Source: Ptiloglossa arizonensis
Lineage: Eukaryota > Arthropoda > Insecta > Hymenoptera > Colletidae
Reading direction: 5' to 3'
DNA: 64,000 nucleotides
Assembly (NCBI RefSeq): GCF_051014685.1
Contig: NW_027478461.1
Coordinates: 682,001 to 746,000 of the forward strand
Each line of letters starts with the position of its first letter. Within the stretch, counting starts at the first letter, position 1. The notes under the pieces were generated by a model. That model was not told the origin of the DNA. It was given only the letters and a program-made list of their open reading frames with translations, and ran no database searches. Below are positions 26,501 to 38,906 of this stretch, piece after piece. The translations under genes were made by a program, and so were the position numbers.

Positions 26501-27770
26501 AATTTCTCGAGTTCGTCAATCCGTTCGCGAGATATGGGAGTTTGAAGTTGAGGAATGGTTGAGAAACCATCAAAGTTTTCACTGGTCTGATACTCGAATC
26601 CAATAACTCGAATCGCCTAGGGGAAAAGTACACACACCATTGTAATCGGGCTAGCTTCTACTTTCAGATGCAACAGGAATTTCTCGAGTTCGTCAATCCG
26701 TTCGCGAGATATGGGAGATTGAAGTTGAGGAATGGTAGAGAAACCATCAAAATTTTCGCAAGTCTGATACTCGAAACCAATAACTGCAAAGGCCTAGGGG
26801 AAAAATACACATACCTTTGTATCCAGGAGAGTTTCTACTTTCACATGCAACAGGAATTTCTCCAGTTCGTCAATCCGTTCGCGAGATATGGGAGTTTGAA
26901 GTTGAGGAATGGTTGAGAAAACATCAAAATTTTCGCAATTCTGATGCTAGAAACGAATAACTGGAATGGTCTAGTGGAAAAACACACATACCGTTGTAAT
27001 CGGGCGAGTTTCTACTTTCAGTTGCAACAGGAATTTCTCGAGTTCGTCAATCCGTTCGCGAGATATGGGAGTTTGAAGTTAAGGAATGGTTGAGAAACCA
27101 TCAAAGTTTTCGCAATTCCGATACTCGAAACCAATAACTACAAAGGCCTAGGGGAAAAACACACATATCTTTGTAATCGGGCGAGTTTCTACTTTCAGAC
27201 GCAACAGGTATTTCTCGAGTTCGTCAATCCGTTCGCGAGATATGGGAGTTTGAAATTAAGGAATGCTTGAGAAACCATCAAAATTTTCGAAAGTCTGATA
27301 CTCGAAACCAATAACGACAAAGGCCTAGGGGAAAAATACACATACCGTTGTAATAAGGCGAGTTTCTACTTTCACATGCAACAGGAATTTCTCGAGTTCG
27401 TCAATCCGTTCGCGAGATATGGGAGTTCGAAGTTAAGGAATGGTTAAGGAACAATCAAAATTTTTGCTGGTCTGATACTCGAAACCAATAACTGGAACGG
27501 CCAACGGGAAAAGTACACACACCATTGTGATCGGGCGAGTTTCTACTTTCGGATGCAACAGGAATTTCTCGAGTTCGTCAATCCGTTCGCGAGATATGTG
27601 AGTTTGAAGTTAAGGAATGGTTACGGAACCATCAAAATTTTCGCTGGTCTGATACTCGAAACCAATAACTGAAATGGCCTAGGGGAAAGTACACGCACCA
27701 TTGTAATCGGGCGAGCTTCTACTTTCAGATGCAACAGGAATTTCTCGAGTTGGTCAATCCGTTCGCGAGA
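23556..27770 (+). repeat. Rearranged fragments of HOR B
   Basis: Two partial HOR B runs. Both carry the NheI marker (24,526 and 26,650, 12 monomers apart), the GGTTACGGAACC monomer (about 25,321 and 27,621, 13 monomers apart) and GTATCCAGG (about 24,695 and 26,819). Between them are CACTGGTCTG and GGAGTGGCC monomers in a new order. The difference in spacing is due to an extra CACACATATC monomer in the second run. Confidence 0.75.
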
Positions 27771-29220
27771 TATGGGAGTTTGAAGTTAAGGAATGGTTGA
27801 GAAACCATCAAAATATTCCCTGGTCTGATACTCGAAACCAACAACTGGAATGGCCTAGGGCAAAAGTACGCACACCATTGTAATCGAGCGAGCTTCTACT
27901 TTCAGGTGCAACAGGAATTTCTCGAGTTGGTCAATCCGTTCGCGAGATATGGGGGTTTGAAGTTAAGGAATGGTTGAGAAACCATCAAAATTTTCGCTAT
28001 TCTGATGCTAGAAACGAATAACTGGAATGGCCTAGTGTAAAAACACACATACCGTTGTAATCAGGCGAGTTTCTACTTTCACATGCAACAGGAATTTCTC
28101 GAGTTCGTCAATCCGCTCGCGAGATATGGGAGTTTGAAGTTAAGGAATGGTTAAGGAACCATCAAAATTTTGGCTGGTCTGATACTCGAAACCAATAACT
28201 GGAATGGCCTATGGGAAAAGTACACACACCATTGTAATCGGGCGAGCTTCTACTTTCAGATGCAACAGGAATTTCTCGAGTTGGTCAATCCGTTCGCGAG
28301 ATATGGGAGTTTGAAGTTAAGGAATGGTTGAGAAACCATCAAAATTTTCACTGGTCTGATACTCGAAACCAATAACTGGAATGGCCTAGGGGAAAAGTAC
28401 ACACGCCATTGTAATCGGGCGAGTTTCTACATTCAGATGCAACAGGAATTTCTCGAGTTCGTCAATCCGTTCGCGAGATATGGGAGTTTGAAGTTGAGGA
28501 ATGGTTGAGAAAACATCAAAATTTTCGCAATTCTGATGCTAGAAACGAATAACTGGAATGGTCTAGTGGAAAAACACACATACCGTTGTTATCGGGCGAG
28601 TTTCTACTTTCAGTTGCAACAGGAATTTCTCGAGTTCGTCAATCCGTTCGCGAGATATGGGAGTTTGAAGTTAAGGAATGGTTGAGAAACCATCAAAATA
28701 TTCCCTGGTCTGATACTCGAAACCAATAACTGGAATGGCCTACGGCAAAAGTACACACACCATTGTAATCGGGCGAGTTTCTACTTTCAGATGCAACAGG
28801 AATTTCTCGAGTTCGTTAATCCGTTCGCGAGATATGGGAGTTTGAAGTTAAGGAATGGTTGAGAAACCATCAAAATTTTCACTGGTCTGATACCCGAAAC
28901 GAATAACTGGAATGGCCTAGGGGAAAAGTACACACACCATTGTAATCGAGCGAGCTTCTACTTTCAGGTGCAACAGGAATTTCTCGAGTTGGTCAATCCG
29001 TTCGCGAGATATGGGGGTTTGAAGTTAAGGAATGGTTGAGAAACCATCAAAATTTTCGCTATTCTGATGCTAGAAACGAATAACTGGAATGGCCTAGTGT
29101 AAAAACACACATACCGTTGTAATCAGGCGAGTTTCTACTTTCACATGCAACAGGAATTTCTCGAGTTCGTCAATCCGCTCGCGAGATATGGGAGTTTGAA
29201 GTTAAGGAATGGTTAAGGAA
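27771..29220 (+). repeat. Local five-monomer repeat (TTCCCTGG type)
   Basis: The rare AATATTCCCTGGTCTG monomer occurs at 27,816 and 28,701 (offset 885, 5 x 177) and again at 32,064 (offset 3,363, 19 x 177). The 28.7-29.2 kb run (TTCCCTGG, CACTGG, CTATTCTG types) is repeated at 32.05-32.55 kb. Confidence 0.78.
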
Positions 29221-31150
29221 CCATCAAAATTTTCACTGGTCTGATACTCGAAACCAATAACTGGAATGGCCTAGGGGAAAAGTACACACGCCTTTGTAAT
29301 CGGGCGAGTTTCTACTTTCAGATGCAACAAGAATTTCACGAGTTCGTCAATCCGTTCGCGAGATATGGGAGTTTGAAGTTGAGGAATGGTTGAGAAAACA
29401 TCAAAATTTTCGCAATTCTGATGCTAGAAACGAATAACTGGAAAGGCCTAGTGGAAAAACACACATACCGTTGTAATCGGGCGAGTTTCTACTTTCAGAT
29501 GCAACAGGAACTTCTCGAGTTCGTCAAACCGTTCGCGAGATATGGGAGTTTGAAGTTGAGGAATGGTTGAGAAAACATCAAAATTTTCGCAATTCTGATG
29601 CTAGAACCGAATAACTGGAATGGCCTAGTGGAAAAACACACATACCGTTGTAATCGGGCGAGTTTCTAATTTCAGATGCAACAGGAATTTCTCGAGTTCG
29701 TCAATCCGTTCGCGAGATATGGGAGTTTGAAGTTAAGTAATGGTTGAGAAACCATCAAAATTTTCACTGGTCTGATACTCGAAACCAATAACTGGAATGG
29801 CCTAGGGGAAAAGTACACACGCCATTGTAATCGGGCGAGTTTCTACTTTCAGATGCAACAGGAATTTCTCGAGTTGGTCAATCCGTTCGCGAGATATGGG
29901 AGTTTGAAGTTAAGGAATGGTTGAGAAACCATCAAAATTTTCACTGGTCTGATACTCGAAACCAATAACTGGAATGGCCTAGGGGAAAAGTACACACGCC
30001 ATTGTAATCGGGCGAGTTTCTACTTTCAGATGCAACAAGAATTTCACGAGTTCGTCAATCCGTTCGCGAGATATGGGAGTTTGAAGTTGAGGAATGGTTG
30101 AGAAAACATCAAAATTTTCGCAATTCTGATGCTAGAAACGAATAACTGGAAAGGCCTAGTGGAAAAACACACATACCGTTGTAATCGGGCGAGTTTCTAC
30201 TTTCAGATGCAACAGGAACTTCTCGAGTTCGTCAAACCGTTCGCGAGATATGGGAGTTTGAAGTTGAGGAATGGTTGAGAAAACATCAAAATTTTCGCAA
30301 TTCTGATGCTAGAAACGAATAACTGGAATGGCCTAGTGGAAAAACACACATACCGTTGTAATCGGGCGAGTTTCTAATTTCAGATGCAACAGGAATTTCT
30401 CGAGTTCGTCAATCCGTTCGCGAGATATGGGAGTTTGAAGTTAAGTAATGGTTGAGAAACCATCAAAATTTTCACTGGTCTGATACTCGAAACCAATAAC
30501 TGGAATGGCCTAGGGGAAAAGTACACACGCCATTGTAATCGGGCGAGTTTCTACTTTCAGATGCAACAGGAATTTCTCGAGTTCGTCAATCCGTTCGCGA
30601 GATATGGGAGTTTGAAGTTGAGGAATGGTTGAGAAAACATCAAAATTTTCGCAATTCTGATGCTAGAAACGAATAACTGGAAAGGCCTAGTGGAAAAACA
30701 CACATACCGTTGTAATCGGGCGAGTTTCTACTTTCAGATGCAACAGGAACTTCTCGAGTTCGTCAAACCGTTCGCGAGATATGGGAGTTTGAAGTTGAGG
30801 AATGGTTGAGAAAACATCAAAATTTTCGCAATTCTGATGCTAGAACCGAATAACTGGAATGGCCTAGTGGAAAAACACACATACCGTTGTAATCGGGCGA
30901 GTTTCTAATTTCAGATGCAACAGGAATTTCTCGAGTTCGTCAATCCGTTCGCGAGATATGGGAGTTTGAAGTTAAGTAATGGTTGAGAAACCATCAAAAT
31001 TTTCACTGGTCTGATACTCGAAACCAATAACTGGAATGGCCTAGGGGAAAAGTACACACGCCATTGTAATCGGGCGAGTTTCTACTTTCAGATGCAACAG
31101 GAATTTCTCGAGTTCGTCAATCCGTTCGCGAGATATGGGAGTTTGAAGTT
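29221..31150 (+). repeat. Tandem 4-mer then 3-mer repeat (708 and 531 bp)
   Basis: The marker GAAAGGCCTAGTGG is at 29,441, 30,149 and 30,680, and AAGTTAAGTAATGG recurs with the same 708- and 531-bp steps. Copies share TTTCTAATTTCAG and GCTAGAACCGAATAAC (in two of three). The third copy lacks one CACTGG monomer. This is a recent local amplification. Confidence 0.87.
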
Positions 31151-34150
31151 GAGGAATGGTTGAGAAACCATCAAAGTTTTCACTGGTCTGATACTCGAAT
31201 CCAATAACTGGAATCGCCTAGGGGAAAAGTACACACACCATTGTAATCGGGCTAGCTTCTACTTTCAGATGCAACAGGAATTTCTCGAGTTCGTCAATCC
31301 GTTCGCGAGATATGGGAGTTTGAAGTTGAGGAATGGTTGAGAAACCATCAAAATTTTCGCAAGTCTGATACTCGAAACCAATAACTGCAAAGGCCTAGGG
31401 GAAAAATACACATACAGTTGTATCCAGGCGAGTTTCTACTTTCACATGCAACAGGAATTTCTCGAGTTCGTCAATCCGTTCGCGAAATATGGGAGTTTGA
31501 AGTTGAGGAATGGTTGAGAAAACATCAAAATTTTCGCAATTCTGATGCTAGAAACGAATAACTGGAATGGTCTAGTGGAAAAACACACATACCGTTGTTA
31601 TCGGGCGAGTTTCTACTTTCAGTTGCAACAGGAATTTCTCGAGTTCGTCAATCCGTTCGCGAGATATGGGAGTTTGAAGTTAAGGAATGGTTGAGAAACC
31701 ATCAAAGTTTTCGCAATTCTGATACTCGAAACCAATAACTACAAAGGCCTAGGGGAAAAACACACATATCTTTGTAATCGGGCGAGTTTCTACTTTCAGA
31801 CGCAACAGGTATTTCTCGAGTTCGTCAATCCGTTCGCGAGATATGGGAGTTTGAAATTAAGGAATGCTTGAGAAACCATCAAAATTTTCGAAAGTCTGAT
31901 ACTCGAAACCAATAACTACAAAGGCCTAGGGGAAAAATACACATACCATTGTAATCGGGCGAGCTGCTACTTTCAGATGCAACAGGAATTTCTCGAGTTG
32001 GTCAATCCGTTCGCGAGATATGGGAGTTTGAAGTTAAGGAATGGTTGAGAAACCATCAAAATATTCCCTGGTCTGATACTCGAAACCAATAACTGGAATG
32101 GCCTAGGGCAAAAGTACGCACACCATTGTAATCGGGCGAGTTTCTACTTTCAGATGCAACAGGAATTTCTCGAGTTCGTTAATCCGTTCGCGAGATATGG
32201 GAGTTTGAAGTTAAGGAATGGTTGAGAAACCATCAAAATTTTCACTGGTCTGATACTCCAAACGAATAACTGGAATGGCCTAGGGGAAAAGTACACACAC
32301 CATTGTAATCGAGCGAGCTTCTACTTTCAGATGCAACAGGAATTTCTCGAGTTGGTCAATCCGTTCGAGAGATATGGGGGTTTGAAGTTAAGGAATGGTT
32401 GAGAAACCATCAAAATTTTCGCTATTCTGATGCTAGAAACGAATAACTGGAATGGCCTAGTGTAAAAACACACATACCGTTGTAATCAGGCGAGTTTCTA
32501 CTTTCACATGCAACAGGAATTTCTCGAGTTCGTCAATCCGTTCGCGAGATATGGGAGTTTGAAGTTAAGGAATGGTTAAGGAACCATCAAAATTTTGGCT
32601 GGTCTGACACTCGAAACCAATAACTGGAATGGCCTATGGGAAAAGTACACACACCATTGTAATCGGGCGAGCTTCTACTTTCAGATGCAACAGGAATTTC
32701 TCGAGTTGGTCAATCCGTTCGCGAGATATGGGAGTTTGAAGTTAAGGAATGGTTGAGAAACCATCAAAATTTTCACTGGTCTGATACTCGAAACCAATAA
32801 CTGGAATGGCCTAGGGGAAAAGTACACACACCATTGTGATCGGGCGAGTTTCTACTTTCAGATGCAACAGGAATATCTCGAGTTCGTCAATCCGTTCGCG
32901 AGATATGGGAGTTTGAAGTTAAGGAATGGTTAAGGAACCATCAAAATTTTGGCTGGTCTGATACTCGAAACCAATAACTGGAATGGCCTATGTGAAAAGT
33001 ACACACACCATTGTAATCGGGCGAGCTTCTACTTTCAGATGCAACAGGAATTTCTCGAGTTCGTCAATCCGTTCGCGAGATATGGGAGTTTGAAGTTAAG
33101 CAATGGTTGAGAAACCATCAAAATTTTCGCAATTCTGATACTCGAAACCAATAACTACAAAGGCCTAGGGGAAAAACACACATATCTTTGTAATCGGGCG
33201 AGTGTCTACTCTCAGACGCAACAGGAATTTCTCGAGTTCGTCAATCCGTTCGCGAGATATGGGAGTCTGAAATTAAGGAATGCTTGAGAAACCATCAAAA
33301 TTTTCGAAAGTCTGATACTCGAAACCAATAACTACAAAGGCCTAGGGTAAAAACACACATATCTTTGTAATCGGGCGAGTTTCTACTCTCAGACGCAACA
33401 GGAATTTCTCGAGTTCGTCAATCCGTTCGCGAGATATGGGAGTCTGAAATTAAGGAATGCTTGAGAAACCATCAAAATTTTCGAAAGTCTGATACTCGAA
33501 ACCAATAACTACATAGGCCTAGGGGAAAAATACACATACCGTTGTAATCAGGCGAGTTTCTACTTTCACATGCAGCAGAATTTCTCGAGTTCGTCAATCC
33601 GTTCGCGAGATATGGGAGTTTGAAGTTAAGGAATGGTTAAGGAACAATCAAAATTTTTGCTGGTCTGATACTCGAAACCAATAACTGGAGTGGCCCAGGG
33701 GAAAAGTACACACACCATTGTGATCGGGCGAGTTTCTACTTTCAGATGCAACAGTAATTTCTCGAGTTCGTCAATCCGTTCGCGAGATATGGGAGTTTGA
33801 AGTTAAGGAATGGTTGAGAAACCATCAAAATTTTCACTGGTCTGATACTCGAATCCAATAACTGGAATCGCCTAGGGGAAAAGTACAGACACCATTGTAA
33901 TCGGGCGAGTTTCTACTTTCAGATGCAACAGGAATTTCTCGAGTTCGTCAATCCGTTCGCGAGATATGGGAGTTTGAAATTAAGGAATGCTTGAGAAACC
34001 ATCAAAATTTTCGAAAGTCTGATACTCGAAACCAATAACTGCAAAGGCCTAGGGGAAAAATACACATACCGTTGTGATCGGGCGAGTTTCTACTTTCAGA
34101 AGCAACAGGAAATTCTTGAGTTCGTCAATCCGTTCGCGAGATATGGGAGT
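31151..34150 (+). repeat. Mixed block: HOR B fragment plus local duplications
   Basis: Begins with a HOR B run (GCTAGC at 31,251, GTATCCAGG near 31,422) and continues into the copy of the 28.7-29.2 kb run. It ends with two adjacent near-copies of the TCTACTCTCAGACGC monomer (about 33,180 and 33,380). After about 34,150 the CTTGAG/CACATGCAAC forms become rare and the diverged zone begins. Confidence 0.7.
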
Positions 34151-36785
34151 TTGAAGTTAAGGAATGGTTGAGAAACCATCAAAATTTTCGCAAGTCTGAT
34201 ACTAGAAACCAATAACTGGAATGGCCTAGGGGAAAAGTACACACACCATTGTAATCGGGCGAGTTTCTGCTTTCAGATGCAACAGGAATTTCTCGAGTTC
34301 GTCAATCCGTTCGCGAGAAATGGGAGTTTGATGTTAAGGAATGGTTGAGGAACCATCAAAATTTTCGAAAGTCTGATACTAGAAACCAATAACTGGAATG
34401 GCCTAGGGGAAAAGTACACATACCATTGTAATCGGGCGAGTTTCTACTTTCAGATGCAACAGGAATTTCTCGAGTTCGTCAATCCGGTTGCGACGTATGG
34501 AAGTGTGAAGTTAAGGAATGGTTGAGAAACCATCAAAATTTTCGCAAGTCTGATGCTCGAAACCAATAGCTACAATGGCCTAGGGGAAAAGTACACGCAC
34601 CATTGTAATCGGGCGAGTTTCTACTTTCAGATGCAACAGAAATTTCTCGAGTTCTTCAATCCCTTCGCGAGATATGGGAGTTTGAAGTTAAGGAATGCTT
34701 GAGAAACCATCATAATTTTCGAAAATCTGATACTAGAAACCAATAACTGGAATGGCCTAGGGGAAAAGTACACATACCATTGCAATCGGGCGAGTTTCTA
34801 CTTTCAGATGCAACAGGAATTTCTCGAGTTGGTCAATCCGTCCGCGAGATATGGGAGTTTGAAGTTAAGGAATGGTTGAGAAACCATCAAAATTTTCACT
34901 GGTCTGATACTCGAAACCAATAACTGGAATGGCCTAGGGGAAAAGTACACACACCATTGTAATCGGGCGAGTTTCTACTTTCAGATGCAACAGGAATTTC
35001 GTGAGTTCGTCAACCCGTTCGCGAGATATGGGAGTTTGAAATTAAGGAATGGTTGAGAAACCATCAAAATTTTCGCAAGTCTGTTACTCGAAACCAATAA
35101 CTACAATGGCCTAGGGGCAAAATACGCATACCGTTGTAATTGGGAGAGTTTCTACTTTCAGATGCAACAGAAATTATTCGGATTCGTCAATCCGTTCGCG
35201 AAATGTCGGAGTTTGGAGTTAAGAGATGGTTAAGAAACCATCAAAATATTCGCTGAACTAATTCTCGAAACCAATAGCCGGAATGGCCTGGGGAAAAAGT
35301 ACACATACCATTGTAACCGGCCGAGTTTCTACTTTCAGATGCAACAGGAATTTCTCGAGTTCGTCAATCCGTTCGCGAGAAATGGGAGTTTGATGTTAAG
35401 GAATGGTTGAGGAACAATCAAAATTTTCGCAAGTCTGATACTCGAAACCTATAACTGGAATGGCCAAGGGGAAAAGTACACACACCATTGTAATCGGGCG
35501 AATTTCTACTTTCAGATGCAACAGGAATTTCTCGAGTTCGACAACCCGTTCGCGAGATATGGGAGTTTGAAGTTAAGGAATGGTTGAGAAACCATCCAAA
35601 TTTTCGCAAGTCTGTTACTCGAAACCAATAACTACAATGGCCTAGGGGCAAAATACACATACCGTTGTAACTGGGAGAGTTTCTACTTTCAGATGCAACA
35701 GAAATTATTCGGATTCGTCAATCCGTTCGCGAAATGTCGGAGTTTGGAGTTAAGAGATGGTTGAGAAACAATCAAAATTTTCGTTGGTCAGATGCTCGAA
35801 ACCAATAACTGGAATGGCCTAGGGGAAAAATACACGCACCATTGTAATCGGGCGAGTTTCTACTTTCAGATGCAACAGAAATTTCTCGAGTTCGTCAACA
35901 CCCTTCGCGAGATATGGGAGTTTGAAGTTAAGGAATGCTTGAGAAACCATCAAAATTTTCGAAAGTCCGATACTAGAAACCAATAACTGGAATGGCCTAG
36001 GGGAAAAGTACACATACCATTGTAATCGGGCGAGTTTCTACTTTCAGATGCAACAGGAATTTCTCGAGTTCGTCAATCCGATTGCGACATATGGAAGTGT
36101 GAAGTTAAGGAATGGTTGAGAAACCATCAAAATTTTCGCAAGTCTGATGCTCGAAACCAATAGCTACAATGGCCTGGGGGAAAAATAGACATACCGTTGT
36201 AATCGGGCGTGTTTCTACTATCAGATGCAACAGGAACTTCTCGAGTTCGGCAATCCGTTCGCGAGATATGGGTGTTTGAAGTTAAGGAATGGTTGAGAAA
36301 CCATCAAAATTTTCGCTGGTCAGATACTCGAAACCAATAACTAGAATGGCCTAGGGGAAAAGTACACACACCATTGTAATCGGGCGAGTTTCTACTTTCA
36401 GATGCAACAGGAATTTCTCGAGTTCGTCAACCCGTTCGCGAGATATGGGACTTTGAAATTAAGGAATGGTTGAGAAACCATCAAAATTTTCGCAAGTCTG
36501 TTACTCGAAACCAATAACTACAACGGCCTAGGGGCAAAATACACATACCGTTGTAATTGGGAGAGTTTCTACTTTCAGATGCAACAGAAATTATTCGGAT
36601 TCGTCAATCCGTCCGCGAAATGTCGGAGCTTGGAGTTAAGAGATGGTTGAGAAACCATCAAAATTTTTGCAAGTCTGATATTCGATAAAAATAACTGGAG
36701 TGGCCAAGGGGAAAAGTACACAGAGCACTGTAATCTGGCGAGTTTCTACTTTCAGATGCAACAGGAATTTCTCGAGCTCGTCAAC
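34151..36785 (+). repeat. Diverged V1/V2 mixture, left part
   Basis: About fifteen monomers with more private changes than the 1.5-34 kb region. V2 monomers are near 35,175, 35,705 and 36,590. Other types are GATATTCGATAAAAATAAC (about 36,680 and 36,856) and AATAGCCGG (about 35,275). No gene or inserted element is seen. Confidence 0.75.
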
Positions 36786-38906
36786 CCGTTCGCGAGATAT
36801 GGGAGTTTGAAGTTAAGGAATGGTTGAGAAACCATCAAAATTTTTGCAAGTCTTATATTCGATAAAAATAACTGGAGTGGCCTAGGGGAAAAGTACACAG
36901 AGCATTGTAATCGGGCGAGTTTCTACTTTCAGATGCAACAGGAATTTCTCGAGTTCGTCAATCCGTTCGCGAGATGTGGGAGTTTGAAGTTAAGGAATGG
37001 TTGAGGAACCATCAAAATTTTCGCAAGTGTGATACTCGAAACCAACAACTCCTATGGCCTAGGGCAAAAATGCACATACCGTTGTAATCGGCGAGTTTCT
37101 GCTTTGAAATGCAACAGGAATTTCTCGAGTTCGTCAATTCGTTCACGTGATATAGAAGTGTGAAGTTAAGGAATGGTTGAGAAACCATCAAAATTTTCGC
37201 AAGTCTGATACCCGAGACCAATAACTGGCATGACCTAGGGGCAAAATACACATACCGTTGTAATCGGGCGAGTTTCTACTTTCAGATGCAACAGGAATTT
37301 CTCGAGTTCGTCAATCCGTTCGCGAGATGTGGGAGTTTGAAGTTAAGGAATGGTTGAGAAACGATCAAAATTTTCGCAAGTCTGATACTCGAAACCAATA
37401 ACTACAAAGGCCTACGGGGAAAATACACATACCTTTGTAATCGGGCGAGTTTCTACTTTCAGATGCAACCGGAATTTCTCGAGTTCGTCAATCCGTTCGC
37501 GAGATATGGGAGTTTGATATTAAGGAATGGTTGAGAAACAATCAAAATTTTCGCTGGTCTGATACTCGAAACCAATAACTGGAATGGCCTAGGGGAAAAG
37601 TACACACACCATTGTAATCGGGCGTGTTTCTACTTTCATATACAACAGGAATTTCTCGAATTCGTCAATCCGTTCGCTATATATGGGAGTTTGAAGTTAA
37701 GGAATGTTTGAGGAACCATCAAAATATTCGCTGGTCTGATACTCGAAGCCAATAACTGGAATGGCCTAGGGGAAAAGTACACATACCATTGTAATCGGGC
37801 GTGTTTCTACTTTCAGATGCAACAGGAATTTCTCGAGTTCGTCAATCCGTTCGCGAGATATGGGAGTGTGATGTTAAGGAATGGTTGAGAAACCATCAAA
37901 ATTTTCGCAAGTCTGATACTCGAAACAAATAACTACAATGGCCTAGGGGAAAAAAACATACCGTTGTAATTGGGAGAGTTTCTACTTTCAGATGCAACAG
38001 AAATTATTCGGATTCGTCAATCCGTTCGCGAAGGGTCGGAGTTTGGAGTTAAGAAATGGTAGAGAAACCATCAAAATATACGCTGGTCTGTTTCTCGAAA
38101 CCAATAACTGGAATGGCCTAGGCGAAAAGTACACATACCATTGTAATCGGGCGAGTTTCTACTTTCAGATGCAACAGGAAAGTCTCGAGTTTGTCAATCC
38201 GTTCGTGAGATATGGGACTTTGAAGTTAAGGAATGGTTGAGGAACCATCAAAATTTACGCTAGTCTGATACTCGAAACCAATAACAACTATGGTCTAGGG
38301 CCAAAATACACAAAGCGATGTAATCGGGCGAGTTTCAGCTTTCAGATGAAACAGCAATTTCTCGAGTTCGTCAATCCGTTCGCGAGATATGGGAGTTTGA
38401 AGTTAAGGAATGGTTGAGAAACCATCAAAGTTTTCGCAATTCTGATACCCGAAACCAATAACTACAAAGGCCTAGGGGAAAAACACAGATATATTTGTAA
38501 TCGGGCGAGTTTCTACTTTCAGATGCAACAGGAATTTCTCGAGTTCGTCAATCCGTTCGCGAGATATGGGAGTTTGAAATTAAGGAATGCTTGAGAAACC
38601 ATCAAAATTTTCGAAAGTCTGATACTCGAAACCAATAACTGCAAAGGCCTAGGGGAAAAATACACATACCGTTGTATCCAGGCGAGTTTCTACTTTCACA
38701 TGCAACAAGAATTTCTCGAGTTCGTCAATCCGTTCGCGAGATATGGGAGTTTGAAGTTGAGGAATGGTTGAGAAAACATCAAAATTTTCGCAATTCTGAT
38801 GCTAGAAACGAATAACTGGAATGGCCTAGGGGAAAAGTACACGCACCATTGTAATCGGGCGAGCTTCTACTTTCAGATGCAACAGGAATTTCTCGAGTTG
38901 GTCAAT
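36786..38906 (+). repeat. 12-mer duplication, copy 1, 2,121 bp
   Basis: Repeated head-to-tail as 38,907-41,027, with identity continuing to 41,067. I found no mismatch when comparing the copies line by line. It is 12 x 177 minus 3, from a one-base loss in AATCGGCGAG (about 37,090) and a two-base loss in GGGGAAAAAAACATACC (about 37,950). The left limit is set by AACCC (36,785 is C) versus AATCC (38,906 is T). Confidence 0.92.

Noticed and set aside
33180..33420. Possible recent monomer-level duplication (adjacent TCTACTCTCAGACGC monomers)
   Set aside because: Adjacent copies differ at several sites and similar pairs are common in the array, so this is ordinary satellite turnover and not listed as a separate finding.
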